64,000 nt of DNA from the NCBI RefSeq assembly GCF_900167375.1, contig NZ_FUWY01000008.1, positions 31,664-95,663 on the forward strand. The letters run 5' to 3'. The position numbers and the translations under genes are program-made. A model generated the notes under the pieces. The model had not been told where the DNA came from. It did not search any database and worked only from the letters and a program-made list of their open reading frames with translations. This document shows, in pieces, positions 41,808 to 50,804 of the stretch; within the stretch, counting starts at the first letter, position 1, and each line of letters begins with the position of its first letter. The stretch comes from Anaerorhabdus furcosa (GTDB lineage: Bacteria > Bacillota_I > Bacilli_A > Erysipelotrichales > Erysipelotrichaceae).

Positions 41808-43086
41808 AATCTAAATATTCAAATTGGAAATCATTAATGAAAACAAGGTCTCCTTCAGTAGCACCTGCATCATGCAATGCTTCATCAACACCAATTTTCT
41901 TTAATGTTGAAGCGAAACGATAAACTTCTTCCTCTTTTTCAAAATCAATTGAAGCGAATAAACGCTCAACACGTTTTCCTTCAATGCGCCATTGACCATT
42001 ACCTAGATTATGAACAGTAAAGTCTGGTGCTTTTGGTTTGAATTTGAACAATACACCTTCCTGTTTCTCTTCCTCACCTGTTAATGGGAAGTCTGGTGTA
42101 ACTGCAAGTAAATCCGCAATACGATATAAGACTTGATCTAAACCTTCATGAATAATTGTCACTGTTGGAAATATTTCTATGTTTGGATATGCTTCTTTAA
42201 AACGTTTCAAATTTTCTTCTGCAGCATCCAAATCCATCTTATTTGCGATAACCACTTGTGGTCTTTCAGTTAGTCTTAAATGATATTGTTCAAGTTCTTT
42301 ATTAATGATGCGATAATCTTCAATTGGATCGCGCCCATCATGACCACCCATATCAATGACATGAACAAGTACACGACAACGTTCAATATGGCGTAAGAAT
42401 TGGTGTCCCAATCCTTTACCCTCACTTGCACCTTCAATTAATCCTGGTAAATCAGCCATCACAAAACTTCTTCCATCACTTACTTGTACCATCCCCAAAT
42501 TTGGAGTAATTGTTGTAAAGTGATATTCAGCAATTTCTGGTTTTGCTTTACTTACAACTGAAAGCAAAGTAGATTTTCCAACTGATGGAAATCCAACTAA
42601 TCCTACATCCGCAAGTAGTTTAAGTTCAACAGTAACTTCCTTACTCTCTCCCTCATCACCAAGTTCGGCATAATCAGGAGCATTGTTTCTTCCTGTTGCA
42701 AAGTGCCAGTTACCACGACCACCTTTACCACCTTGAGCAATCACTGCTCTTTGGTCAGGCTTTACAAGGTCTGCAACTAAACCACCTGTTTCAAGATCTT
42801 TTACCATTGTTCCTTGTGGAACTTTAATAATGATATCTTCTGCATCTGGACCATGCATTTTATTACCACGTCCATTACCACCAGGTTGAGCTTTGATTAA
42901 ACGGTTAAAACGAAGATCAAGTAAAGTCGATTTATTCGTATCAACTTCAAAAATGATACTTCCTCCTTTTCCGCCATCTCCTCCTGCAGGTCCTCCTAAA
43001 GGTACATATTTTTCACGACGAAATGCGACAAGACCATTGCCCCCATTACCCGCTTTTACTTTTAATTTGACGCGATCAATAAACAT
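41806..43086 (-). CDS. obg: GTPase Obg/CgtA
   Basis: A 426-aa GTPase of ribosome assembly and stress signalling. An N-terminal glycine-rich Obg fold (GGNGLVAFRREKYVPLGGPAG) is followed by the G domain with GFPSVGKST, DLPGLIEGA and NKMDLD, and a C-terminal OCT domain (from about 345; FKPKAPDFTVHNLGNGQWRI). ATG 43086 has GAAGGAGGA upstream; the frame extends to 43122 without a site. It lies after rpmA as in most Firmicutes, separated by a hairpin. Confidence 0.96.
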   Translation of the reverse strand: MFIDRVKLKVKAGNGGNGLVAFRREKYVPLGGPAGGDGGKGGSIIFEVDTNKSTLLDLRFNRLIKAQPGGNGRGNKMHGPDAEDIIIKVPQGTMVKDLETGGLVADLVKPDQRAVIAQGGKGGRGNWHFATGRNNAPDYAELGDEGESKEVTVELKLLADVGLVGFPSVGKSTLLSVVSKAKPEIAEYHFTTITPNLGMVQVSDGRSFVMADLPGLIEGASEGKGLGHQFLRHIERCRVLVHVIDMGGHDGRDPIEDYRIINKELEQYHLRLTERPQVVIANKMDLDAAEENLKRFKEAYPNIEIFPTVTIIHEGLDQVLYRIADLLAVTPDFPLTGEEEKQEGVLFKFKPKAPDFTVHNLGNGQWRIEGKRVERLFASIDFEKEEEVYRFASTLKKIGVDEALHDAGATEGDLVFINDFQFEYLD

Positions 43087-43114
43087 GTTTGGTCCTCCTT
43101 CTAAAGAAATAAAA

Positions 43115-43133
43115 ATCCCCAAATGTTGGGGAT
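43115..43133 (-). terminator. intercistronic terminator between rpmA and obg
   Basis: ATCCCCAA (43115-43122) and TTGGGGAT (43126-43133) with a 3-base loop, followed by TTTTATTT on the minus strand, 7 bp after the rpmA stop. It should give more ribosomal protein than GTPase mRNA. Confidence 0.82.
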
Positions 43134-43139
43134 AATTTA

Positions 43140-43424
43140 CTAAGCTTGTGGATAGACAGAAACTTTAGTTTTGTCTTTTCCTAAACGTTCAAATTTAACG
43201 ATACCATCAACTTTTGCGAACAAAGTATCATCACCACCACGGCCAACATTTGTACCTGGGTGAATTTTTGTACCACGTTGACGATATAAGATAGAACCTG
43301 CTGACGCAAATTGTCCATCTGCTTTTTTAGAGCCTAAACGCTTTGAATGAGAGTCACGTCCATTTTTAGTTGAACCTACCCCTTTTTTCGAAGCGAAGAA
43401 CTGAATATCTAATCTAAACTTCAT
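43140..43424 (-). CDS. rpmA: 50S ribosomal protein L27
   Basis: A 94-aa large-subunit protein near the peptidyl-transferase centre. It starts with the Firmicute-type extension [11 protein letters not shown], which the protease Prp removes between FF and ASKKG; prp is the next gene upstream. The body [22 protein letters not shown] is highly conserved. Confidence 0.97.
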   Translation of the reverse strand: MKFRLDIQFFASKKGVGSTKNGRDSHSKRLGSKKADGQFASAGSILYRQRGTKIHPGTNVGRGGDDTLFAKVDGIVKFERLGKDKTKVSVYPQA

Positions 43425-43428
43425 GGTT

Positions 43429-43743
43429 TTACACCTCCTGTTTACTTAATTTTATAAAATCACTATAGCTTTCTTGAATAGTTTCTAACTGGATAATTCC
43501 AGTTTGTAGAATAATTTGTGTTTGGTCATTGTTCGTATTATTTACAAGAACCGAAATTTTGTTGTCATTCATTGCACAAGCACAATCAGCTTGTAAGATA
43601 TCTAATGCATTAAGTAGTCCAATCGCAATACTGCTGACACCTGCACACACTATATCTTCACCATACTCTTTGTACTTTGCATGACCACTTATATCCAAAC
43701 TAATTACTTTATTTTCATGAGTTTGAATACGAATCTTAATCAT
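43429..43743 (-). CDS. prp: ribosomal-processing cysteine protease Prp
   Basis: A 104-aa protease (YsxB/Prp). The catalytic dyad is visible: His21 in [13 protein letters not shown] and Cys33 in IVCAGVSS. It cleaves the N-terminal extension of L27, encoded 4 bp downstream, and is essential in Firmicutes with such L27. Two-base gap from rplU. Confidence 0.95.
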   Translation of the reverse strand: MIKIRIQTHENKVISLDISGHAKYKEYGEDIVCAGVSSIAIGLLNALDILQADCACAMNDNKISVLVNNTNNDQTQIILQTGIIQLETIQESYSDFIKLSKQEV

Positions 43744-43745
43744 AA

Positions 43746-44057
43746 TTAAGCCTCGATTTTTTCAACAACCAATTTTGTATATGGTTGTCTATGACCTTGT
43801 TTACGATGAGAAGAACCTTTTTTAGCTTTGTATTTGTAAATTACAATTTTCTTAGCTTTACCTTGTTTTTCAACTTTACAAGTTACTTTAGCTCCATCTA
43901 CATATGGAGTACCAACTTTAATTGAACCGTTAGAATAAGCTACTACCTTGTCAATTACAACTTCAGCTCCAGCCTCAACTTCTAATTTTTCAACGTAAAT
44001 TGTTTGTCCTTCTTCAACACGTAGTTGTTTACCACCTGTTTCGATCACTGCGTACAT
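43746..44057 (-). CDS. rplU: 50S ribosomal protein L21
   Basis: A 103-aa 23S-binding protein, starting [18 protein letters not shown] and ending with [26 protein letters not shown] 44057 follows AGGAGGTGCACGA; a longer frame up to 44114 covers the leader and is not coding. First gene of rplU-prp-rpmA-obg. Confidence 0.97.
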   Translation of the reverse strand: MYAVIETGGKQLRVEEGQTIYVEKLEVEAGAEVVIDKVVAYSNGSIKVGTPYVDGAKVTCKVEKQGKAKKIVIYKYKAKKGSSHRKQGHRQPYTKLVVEKIEA

Positions 44058-44169
44058 TCGTGCACCTCCTACTCTTTTTAATGAATCTCTAGACTCGCCA
44101 AGATAAGGGGGCAATTAGCACTTAAATCCCTTTATTGAGCGGTTATAGACCCTAGTGAGGGCATATAAC
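44058..44169 (-). promoter_or_regulatory. L21 leader RNA
   Basis: A structured-looking leader of about 110 bases before rplU, with short GC-rich complementary runs (CCCTCACTAGGG, GCCCCC, GGCGAGTCTAGAGATTC). Its place matches the L21 leader family that autoregulates the operon in low-GC Gram-positives. Assigned by position and general features, not by folding. Confidence 0.6.
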
Positions 44170-44175
44170 ATAGGG

Positions 44176-44205
44176 AGTATAACACAAACTGAATAACGCA
44201 GTCAA
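44176..44205 (-). promoter_or_regulatory. rplU operon promoter
   Basis: TTGACT (44200-44205), 18 bp, TATACT (44176-44181) on the minus strand; predicted start near 44169. Confidence 0.8.
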
Positions 44206-44233
44206 TAAGATTCTCTTTAAAAGCCCCCTAAAT

Positions 44234-44554
44234 TCAATGAAATTTCGTATTTTTAGCGATAATTAAAATTTGAATTGTGCCTAGTACTACCCCTATTGCT
44301 AAAATAAACCATGAATATTCAAACGTAGTTGAGCTAAGTCCTGCTTCATCTTTCAAACACCCTAGAAATAACATCAAACTACAAATTCCTAATCCTGATA
44401 AAATGGAAATCGTAATACCCCAACTTTTGATTACTGTTGGAAATTTAAATGTAATATATGTCATTCCAATGATAACTAATAAAAACATAACTTGAGCAAA
44501 TGTGATTAATTTTGAAACACTCACAAGATTTGCGATTTGATTATATGTACTCAT
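44234..44554 (-). CDS. membrane protein of unknown function (106 aa)
   Basis: Three predicted transmembrane helices (about 14-35, 42-65, 80-102) and few charged residues. A GAGGGATAAGAA site precedes the ATG. No relative recognised. Confidence 0.7.
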   Translation of the reverse strand: MSTYNQIANLVSVSKLITFAQVMFLLVIIGMTYITFKFPTVIKSWGITISILSGLGICSLMLFLGCLKDEAGLSSTTFEYSWFILAIGVVLGTIQILIIAKNTKFH

Positions 44555-44666
44555 TTCTTATCCCTCTTTATCTATTTTCATTATAAATCAAACAAGACAA
44601 TCACACAAAGAAATAGTTATGTTACAAACATCCAATATAGTTTTAGTCTGTGTATACAAATCATAT

Positions 44667-44704
44667 AAAAATCCCCAAACACTTTTATGGTGGTTGGGGA
44701 TTTT
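44667..44704. terminator. hairpin between the HAD gene and the 106-aa membrane protein gene
   Basis: AAAATCCCCAA (44667-44677) and TTGGGGATTTT (44694-44704) form an 11-bp stem. It follows the HAD gene of the dgaE operon and can act as its terminator; symmetric A/T flanks allow both directions. Confidence 0.78.
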
Positions 44705-44772
44705 ATACTACCTACGCTGATTCTTGATAATAAACTATGGATTAATTCATTTATAGTAATCCACGTGTTTTT

Positions 44773-45438
44773 TTATTTATCAATTTCTTCCAATAAATTG
44801 ATAAGATCACTTAATTGTTCAATTTTATGAATGGGTGTATCACAATATGCAGTCTTTATATTTGTAATCCAAATAGGAAGACAACCTGCTCGTTTCGCAC
44901 CAAAGATATCATTTGAAAATGTATCACCTACATAAATAGTTTCGTGGGGTTCTACTTGAAGTTGTTTACATGCTTCATGAAATAAATGTGGATCTGGTTT
45001 ATGAACACCATAACTTCCACTAACAACAAGACAATCTAAGTAAGGCAATAGTCCTGCTGCTTCAATTTTCTTGGTTTGTCCATCTTGTGGACCATTGGTA
45101 ATCATACCAATCTTATACTTCATTTTAAGCTTATCTAAGACTTCAATCGCATCATCCGCAAGTTCTGTATACTCCCAAAAATTAGATTCCCAGAATTCAT
45201 TAAAATCACCCATAGGTAAAACTATCCCATGCTTCTTTAATACTTTTTCTTTTACATAGTTTTTGTTTGTATTTCCATATTGATCCCACACAACCATATC
45301 TTGTAAAATAGCTTCAAATTCAAAATCGTTTACTTCTACTTTAACTATGTCTTGAAGAATATGTTTATACATAGCGTAAGCTGCTTTTTTACGATTTCCT
45401 AATGTATCATCAAAGTCAAAACATATCGCTTTTATCAT
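44773..45438 (-). CDS. HAD superfamily hydrolase (YjjG-like, subfamily IA)
   Basis: A 221-aa phosphatase-like HAD protein. Motif I is CFDFDDTLGN with both aspartates, motif II ITNGPQ, the motif III lysine in HKPDPHLF, and motif IV VGDTFSNDIFGAKRAG. Substrate unknown; nucleotide or sugar phosphates are typical. It begins one base after dgaF, so it may dephosphorylate an intermediate of that pathway, or simply be the last gene of the operon. Confidence 0.88.
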   Translation of the reverse strand: MIKAICFDFDDTLGNRKKAAYAMYKHILQDIVKVEVNDFEFEAILQDMVVWDQYGNTNKNYVKEKVLKKHGIVLPMGDFNEFWESNFWEYTELADDAIEVLDKLKMKYKIGMITNGPQDGQTKKIEAAGLLPYLDCLVVSGSYGVHKPDPHLFHEACKQLQVEPHETIYVGDTFSNDIFGAKRAGCLPIWITNIKTAYCDTPIHKIEQLSDLINLLEEIDK

Positions 45439-45439
45439 A

Positions 45440-46174
45440 TTAACCTAGTATCTCTTTTACAAGATTCATTAATGTTTTTACATCTTCAATGCGAGTATTA
45501 CCTGATGCTTTATCTATAATCGAACTATAAACATGAGGAATTACTTTTTTAACACCCTGATTTAAACTAATCTCTACAATTTCTTTAAAATTATCTAAAT
45601 CTATCCCGCCTGTTGGCTCTAATATTAAATCATTAGCGGCACATGCTTTAGCAACTTCAATAAGTTCTTCTTTACAACTTAAACCTTTCATTGGGAAAAA
45701 TTTCAATGATGTACCACCCATATCAATGCACATCTTTGCCGCAACATCCACAGGGACAATAGCAGGCTCAGTCGCAGTTGAACTAAGTGGACCTGTTGAT
45801 ATCTTCACATACCCTGGTTTTCCTGTTGGTGAAACTAAACAATTGATTAATGATGTGTCATTTCCAACATTTGCACGTGTATAAGCTACTGAAGTAAATA
45901 CTTGATTAAAGTGATTAGCTTTAATTTCTTTTGCAATATCCCCGACAACTAGACATTGTTTAGGATTCCCTGCACCAAGTCCTACCGATAAGTTACCTTC
46001 TAAAATATCCATGTAGTCTTTCATATCATTAACGGCACTTTTTACATTTGGATAATCAATTGACAATACACCAACTAAAACGCATTTCTCTGCCGCTTCA
46101 TAAATTTCTTTGGCATTTTCTTTTGATCCTGCAAGTACATTTAAGCAAACTTGTTCTTTGTAATAATGTATCAT
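45440..46174 (-). CDS. dgaF: KDGP aldolase family protein (DgaF / EF_0839 type)
   Basis: A 244-aa lyase of the family that includes Salmonella DgaF, which splits 2-keto-3-deoxygluconate-6-phosphate into pyruvate and glyceraldehyde-3-phosphate. Visible family segments: SVGLGAGNPKQCLVVGDIAKEI, VNCLVSPTGKPGYVKISTGPLSS-like middle and KFFPMKGLSCKEELIEVAKAC with the presumed Schiff-base lysine. Start at 46174 follows GGAGGGATAAC. It is one base from dgaE. Confidence 0.88.
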   Translation of the reverse strand: MIHYYKEQVCLNVLAGSKENAKEIYEAAEKCVLVGVLSIDYPNVKSAVNDMKDYMDILEGNLSVGLGAGNPKQCLVVGDIAKEIKANHFNQVFTSVAYTRANVGNDTSLINCLVSPTGKPGYVKISTGPLSSTATEPAIVPVDVAAKMCIDMGGTSLKFFPMKGLSCKEELIEVAKACAANDLILEPTGGIDLDNFKEIVEISLNQGVKKVIPHVYSSIIDKASGNTRIEDVKTLMNLVKEILG

Positions 46175-46175
46175 G

Positions 46176-47282
46176 TTATCCCTCCACAATCTTTCTTAGT
46201 TTCTCTACAATCAATTCCTTATCACCCTCAACCATAGGACGAGGATCAAATGAAAGAATTCCTTGCGTTAGTAGATGTGTACGACAATGAATTGATGGAT
46301 TTCCTTCACATAGAAGTTTATCAATTTCTACTGCTGTTTTACCTACATTTTTTTCATCAATCACAACTTGAGAACGGTAAATTTCTCTACCTGCTTCATC
46401 TTGAATTTCTCTTGCTGAACAACCTTTGATTTTACTAATTTCATCATTAAGATAACTTACTATTTCATGTTGTCGTTTGACATAACTCACTAAATCTTTA
46501 TTGGTATAATTTTCTAAAGCTTGAAGTAAACCCATAATACCTTCTTTACCAATCTTCATTGGTCTTGCAATTCCTTTATATTGTTTCTTACAATATCCAA
46601 TTAATGTTTTATTTCCTGTGATAAATCCTGAAGTTGTTGCCTCTAGTGCTTTAGCCCCACTATAAATGACAAGGTCAGCATTCATCTTAATATATTTTGT
46701 CATATCTTCTTCAGCAGCAGCATCAATAATGAGTGGAAGGTTATGCTTGTGAGCAATCTCAACCATTTTCTCAATGCTAATCATTCCTTTTTGAATGCAA
46801 TGATGACTCTTAATATAAATTAATGCACAGGTCTTATCGGTAATTGCTTGTTCAACATCTTCAATAGCCACACTATTTGCCATACCCACTTCAACTGGAA
46901 CACCACCACCTAAACGAATCATCGAAGTAATGGGTGCACCAAATTGCACTACATGTCCTTTTTGAAGAATAACTTCATTACAAAGACCTGTTGAATCAGG
47001 TAATCGTTCAATAATTGACTTTTTTCCTTTTGAAATAATACCAGCAACAGAAATTGCAATACCTGCAGATGCACTGCTTGTAACACAACTATCTTCACCA
47101 CCAGTATATTTCGAAATGATTTCTCCTGCTTTATCAATTAAATCATCAATAACAACATAAGAGCTACCACCCTCAATTGCAGCTTTTGCTACACTTTCAT
47201 TTAGTGTTGAAACACCAAGTGCAGTCATACGACCACTTGCATTGATTACTCTTTGTAATCCTATTTTTTCATAACAATTCAT
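46176..47282 (-). CDS. dgaE: D-glucosaminate-6-phosphate ammonia-lyase-like (DgaE, SelA-like PLP enzyme)
   Basis: A 368-aa fold-type I PLP enzyme related to SelA. The N-terminus GLQRVINASGRMTALGVSTLNESV and the PLP-lysine segment DLVIYSGAKALEATTSGFITG are characteristic. DgaE converts D-glucosaminate-6-phosphate into 2-keto-3-deoxygluconate-6-phosphate and ammonia; DgaF, next in line, would then cleave it. In Salmonella these are paired with a mannose-type PTS, but here DUF4310/4311/4312 genes lie upstream instead. Confidence 0.88.
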   Translation of the reverse strand: MNCYEKIGLQRVINASGRMTALGVSTLNESVAKAAIEGGSSYVVIDDLIDKAGEIISKYTGGEDSCVTSSASAGIAISVAGIISKGKKSIIERLPDSTGLCNEVILQKGHVVQFGAPITSMIRLGGGVPVEVGMANSVAIEDVEQAITDKTCALIYIKSHHCIQKGMISIEKMVEIAHKHNLPLIIDAAAEEDMTKYIKMNADLVIYSGAKALEATTSGFITGNKTLIGYCKKQYKGIARPMKIGKEGIMGLLQALENYTNKDLVSYVKRQHEIVSYLNDEISKIKGCSAREIQDEAGREIYRSQVVIDEKNVGKTAVEIDKLLCEGNPSIHCRTHLLTQGILSFDPRPMVEGDKELIVEKLRKIVEG

Positions 47283-47296
47283 CTTCTAGCCTCTAT

Positions 47297-47941
47297 CTAT
47301 AGGAATATAGCACCTAAAATCATTGCTCCAATAATTGCACCACCAGTAATTTCTTTTTCTAATTTGTAGAAAATTGCACTTCCAATTAATGCTCCTAAAC
47401 CTGCATATACATTGTATTGAGTAGCTGCAATGATAATAAGTGGTCCAAGGTATCTACCAGCTGAGTTTCCAGCACCCATCATGATACTTGTTCCTCCAAC
47501 CGCAACACCCTTTGGCACAAATTTTCTAATAGCAATAATGATAAGTCCTAACACTAATCCAATTAATGCTCCAGCAATTAAAGCGAATAGAAAGTTATTA
47601 AATGGTAATGTAATATTCATTGATAGTAATAATGCTGGAATACCAATCCCTACACCAGTCATTAATGATCCACCAATATCCAAGATACCAACAAGTGGTC
47701 CCTCAAGTATACGAGCGATCAAGAAACCTGCAGCAAATCCAGCTGCTGCTGAATAACTACCCCCGTCAATACCTTCTTTTAACATAGCAACAATTGAAAC
47801 ATCATTGAATGCTCCAGTACCAAATTTGATATACATGAATGTTCCTGCAAAAATTGCAGCGGCAGCACCCATAATTAGTAAAATAAATGTTTCATCTTTT
47901 AATAAGAATTTGTTTAACTTTTCAGTAAATGTATTTTTCAT
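47297..47941 (-). CDS. DUF4310 family membrane protein
   Basis: A 214-aa multi-pass membrane protein (about seven helices), very rich in Gly, Ala and Ile (AAGFAAGFLIARILEGPLVGILDIGGSLMTGVG). The gene order PRD protein, SFCGS, DUF4312, DUF4311, DUF4310, dgaE, dgaF matches the EF_0829-EF_0839 locus. It is likely an integral subunit of an uncharacterised transporter together with DUF4311. Confidence 0.85.
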   Translation of the reverse strand: MKNTFTEKLNKFLLKDETFILLIMGAAAAIFAGTFMYIKFGTGAFNDVSIVAMLKEGIDGGSYSAAAGFAAGFLIARILEGPLVGILDIGGSLMTGVGIGIPALLLSMNITLPFNNFLFALIAGALIGLVLGLIIIAIRKFVPKGVAVGGTSIMMGAGNSAGRYLGPLIIIAATQYNVYAGLGALIGSAIFYKLEKEITGGAIIGAMILGAIFL

Positions 47942-47955
47942 TTTCTCATTCTCCC

Positions 47956-48675
47956 TTAAAATCCAAATTGATTGAAGAATCCTCTGAAGTAAGCAATCGC
48001 AACAAACATAATAACAACGATAGCAATTAGAATTTGAACAATGCTACTCTTGTAACCATTTTCTTCAGCCGATTTACCAATCAAAATACCTAATACAATT
48101 CCAGGAACAGCGTTTCCAGATACAAGTGCAGAAACACCTCCTAAAATAGTTCCCCAAAGTCCAGTTGTTTTTCCAGCATCCATTGCAGCTAACCAGAAAA
48201 TACCAGGCATTACAGGATTTAATAACCAGTTTGCTGCAGGTGTTAATACATTCCCTGCTATCATCGCAAGTTTTTCTGGAATCATACTTGCAGCTGTATT
48301 TAAAACCGTAACAACTACTGCACCTACTCCTGCTCCTGTAAGAAACATTTTTCCAGGATTATATAAAGTTTCATCTACTTTCTTATTTCTAAGTAATAAG
48401 ATACCTGCAGACCAGTTTGGAATAATACGGTGGAATACGTCACCTGACATAGCCCCTGCTGCTACAGCTGATGCAGCTGCATTAAAGAAAAATCCTAAAC
48501 CAAATCCAAAGTGCGCAACTGGGTCACCAGCACAAGCATTTAACTCACCAAGAGTTCTAAATGCTCCCATAGCTTGAATCTCTGGAGCATGGAACATACG
48601 CGCAGCCCCTGCAGCAATACATCCACCTCCAACAGCACCAATAATTAGTGAATAAATAATGATCTCTATTGACAT
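47956..48675 (-). CDS. DUF4311 family membrane protein
   Basis: A 239-aa polytopic membrane protein with many small residues (IIGAVGGGCIAAGAARMFHAPEIQAMGAFRTLGELNAC is split by a conserved His-Pro-Glu). About seven helices. AGGAGGGTATAGA site. Co-encoded with DUF4310 and soluble SFCGS/DUF4312 proteins, a layout reminiscent of a two-membrane, two-soluble-subunit permease such as a mannose-type PTS; this analogy is inference. Confidence 0.85.
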   Translation of the reverse strand: MSIEIIIYSLIIGAVGGGCIAAGAARMFHAPEIQAMGAFRTLGELNACAGDPVAHFGFGLGFFFNAAASAVAAGAMSGDVFHRIIPNWSAGILLLRNKKVDETLYNPGKMFLTGAGVGAVVVTVLNTAASMIPEKLAMIAGNVLTPAANWLLNPVMPGIFWLAAMDAGKTTGLWGTILGGVSALVSGNAVPGIVLGILIGKSAEENGYKSSIVQILIAIVVIMFVAIAYFRGFFNQFGF

Positions 48676-48686
48676 TCTATACCCTC

Positions 48687-48977
48687 CTATTCAAGATCAA
48701 TATATTTAACTATTACATTAATTCTTGCAGTAATAGTAAAATAATCTTTTTTTCTTGGCATAAAAACAAATAAGAATTTTTCAGTCTTTTCTGTTTTTTG
48801 CACATCATCAAAATATACTTCTTCGGTATCCATTTGAATCACTGGTTTACCTATTTCCTGAAACACTTCTTTGCGCATACATTGAAATAGTTTTCCAACT
48901 GTATCATTGAAGTCATTACCAGAAATAGATACTTTGACTTCCATTTTTTTTGTTTTTAAAACTTGTGTTGATTCCAT
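48687..48977 (-). CDS. DUF4312 family protein
   Basis: A 96-aa soluble protein with TKKMEVKVSISGNDFNDTVGKLFQ and an EKFLFVFMPRKKDYFTITARINVIVKYIDL C-terminal half. ATG 48977 follows ATGGGGAATAAT; the longer frame to 49013 lies inside the preceding gene. Function unknown; always found with SFCGS, DUF4310 and DUF4311 proteins. Confidence 0.82.
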   Translation of the reverse strand: MESTQVLKTKKMEVKVSISGNDFNDTVGKLFQCMRKEVFQEIGKPVIQMDTEEVYFDDVQKTEKTEKFLFVFMPRKKDYFTITARINVIVKYIDLE

Positions 48978-48978
48978 A

Positions 48979-49344
48979 TTATTCCCCATGAAGTTGCTTA
49001 TAGGTTTGTACAAGTTGATATCCTAAATCTTCTACATCCATAAAACCAAGACCAACAACTTTGCACCCTTCACGTAATGCTTGACAAGCACCTTCAATTG
49101 AGCGAATTTCTGATTTTACTTTCCATCCATATTTGTTTGCTGCAGTGATTGCACCTGCTCCACCACTTCCACAAAAACTAATACCAAATGTTGCATCATT
49201 CTCTTTCATAACATCGCCTAACTTCATATCTGCAGCCATACCAGGAATAACAATTGCCTTACCACCAGCTTTTTCAATGCCGCGTGCCACTGCTTCTCCT
49301 TTACCCATTCGGTGTCCAATTACTACTAAAATTTCATTTGCCAT
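48979..49344 (-). CDS. glycine-rich SFCGS family protein
   Basis: A 121-aa soluble protein containing the name-giving segment ATFGISFCGSGGAGAITAANKYG, and an N-terminal VVIGHRMGKGEAVARGIEKAGGKA. The cysteine in a tight Gly-Ser loop resembles the phosphocysteine loop of PTS EIIB proteins in general character, but no homology is shown. Start at 49344 is nine bases from AGGAGG. Co-translated with its neighbours. Confidence 0.84.
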   Translation of the reverse strand: MANEILVVIGHRMGKGEAVARGIEKAGGKAIVIPGMAADMKLGDVMKENDATFGISFCGSGGAGAITAANKYGWKVKSEIRSIEGACQALREGCKVVGLGFMDVEDLGYQLVQTYKQLHGE

Positions 49345-49705
49345 TTTCATTCTCCTCCTCTTTATTCATTTCGATGTGTGTTGCAATGAGAAAACTTTCT
49401 GTTTTATTCATCTCTAAGTTATTTTTACTTAGTACACTCCTGACAATTGAGTCTGCAGTATCACGTGCAAAACTCGATAATTCTTCAATCCCACATAATT
49501 CCATTTCTTCAATTAATTCTTTCGATACAATTCTTTTACTTAATACTAAGATGTGATTAAGAAACATCATTTCATGTGTTCCTTCTTTGAATGTCACACC
49601 ACTTTCTACGCATTGCTTAACTATTTCTTCGTAGATTTCTTTTACTCTAGAAAGTTCGAATCCTTCACTTTCGATTTGACTCAATTGACTATTTATAAAT
49701 TCCAC
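49334..49705 (-). CDS. small PRD-domain protein (EF_0829 type)
   Basis: A 123-aa stand-alone PTS-regulation-domain-like protein: an all-helical domain with GTHEMMFLNHILVLSKRI and SFLIATHIEMNKEEE, whose histidines resemble PRD phosphorylation sites. GTG 49705 is chosen for its GAGGT site; GTG 49714 is too close. It overlaps both neighbours. Its presence suggests that the operon answers PTS-type phosphorylation. Confidence 0.75.
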   Translation of the reverse strand: MEFINSQLSQIESEGFELSRVKEIYEEIVKQCVESGVTFKEGTHEMMFLNHILVLSKRIVSKELIEEMELCGIEELSSFARDTADSIVRSVLSKNNLEMNKTESFLIATHIEMNKEEENENGK

Positions 49706-50804
49706 TTTTTTCACCTCTACTTACAATTAAACATTGGGGTTCAATTTTAGTACGAAGTAAAATCTTATCTCCCATTGAATCTACCACTTCTTCTTCAACA
49801 TCTTTCATCTTGAAAATAAATATATCTGCATAATACCCTTCTTTTAATTCACCCAACTTCTCTAAATTAAAATGTCTTGCAGGAACAGAAGTTACCTTAG
49901 CAATTGCATCGACTAATGGTTCACCACAATTAACCATTTTGCTGACAACATCCATGAGTGTATATACTGGTCCTTCATAGTTTTCACTATGTAAATCAGA
50001 TGAAATAAGATCACAATCAAAATCAAGTTCTCTTGCTTTTTGATATACTTTTGAGCTAAAACTCGCTGACCCATGACCTATATCAAACAACACACCCCGA
50101 CTTCTGGCACTTGTTGCTTCTTTGATAATTGATGATTGGTCTTCAGTTAAAATATTCCCAACTTTCCCATGATATGCATGGGTTACAATATCACCTTGTT
50201 CTAAGCAATTAAGTACATCTTCTAAATGTGGTGGATAATTGCCTACATGAACCATTAATGGTTTATTTACTGCATGTGCAATTTCAGCTGCTTTGCGTAT
50301 TGGTAATATATCTAAATCTTGTACTACACTTTGACTTGCTCTTGCTTTTAATCCCACAATCACATTAGGATATTGTTTTATTATTTCAACAATGTTTTTC
50401 TCATTAATTTTTGCCATGTCATTTAATTCATGTTTAAATGCCAGTCCTAAACTTGATACATTAAGCAAAGCATACACCCTCGTATTGCATTTCTTAATTG
50501 CATGTTCATAGAAATCTTCAAAGTTACCAGCACCTGATGTTCCTGCATCTAAGATTGTACTCGCCCACCGCTTTACACCTAAAACATCTGGATCTAATCC
50601 TAAATCACCAATTGGATAGCAATGCGTATGAATATCGATAAATCCTGGTGATACATAACAACCTGTTGCATCAATTACATCATCGACTTCATCTAGAATT
50701 TCATCGTCAATTTTGACAATCATATCCCCTTCAATGAGTATGTCTTTTTTTACACATTCTTTATTTGGCAGTATACATGTTCCCTGCTTAATCAATCGTT
50801 TCAT
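49689..50804 (-). CDS. amidohydrolase/deacetylase family metallohydrolase (EF_0837 type)
   Basis: A 371-aa TIM-barrel metallohydrolase. The metal-site motif GFIDIHTHCYP, a likely carbamylated lysine in VGLKARASQS, histidines in MVHVGNYPP and THAYHGKVGN, and the catalytic aspartate in LISSDLHSENY are all present. ATG 50804 follows GAGGGAGAGAAACA. It probably removes an acyl or amide group from the substrate before DgaE acts; the exact substrate is unknown. Confidence 0.88.
   Translation of the reverse strand: MKRLIKQGTCILPNKECVKKDILIEGDMIVKIDDEILDEVDDVIDATGCYVSPGFIDIHTHCYPIGDLGLDPDVLGVKRWASTILDAGTSGAGNFEDFYEHAIKKCNTRVYALLNVSSLGLAFKHELNDMAKINEKNIVEIIKQYPNVIVGLKARASQSVVQDLDILPIRKAAEIAHAVNKPLMVHVGNYPPHLEDVLNCLEQGDIVTHAYHGKVGNILTEDQSSIIKEATSARSRGVLFDIGHGSASFSSKVYQKARELDFDCDLISSDLHSENYEGPVYTLMDVVSKMVNCGEPLVDAIAKVTSVPARHFNLEKLGELKEGYYADIFIFKMKDVEEEVVDSMGDKILLRTKIEPQCLIVSRGEKSGIYK

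Noticed and set aside
42893..43135. Plus-strand frame opposite obg
   Set aside because: Proline/serine-rich shadow of the Obg glycine-rich region; no ribosome binding site.
44057..44114. N-terminal extension of L21 (start at 44114)
   Set aside because: The standard L21 start [11 protein letters not shown] has AGGAGG before it and the upstream stretch is the leader RNA.
47430..47756. Plus-strand frame of 108 codons opposite DUF4310
   Set aside because: Composition mirrors the Gly/Ala-rich membrane protein on the other strand; no ribosome binding site.
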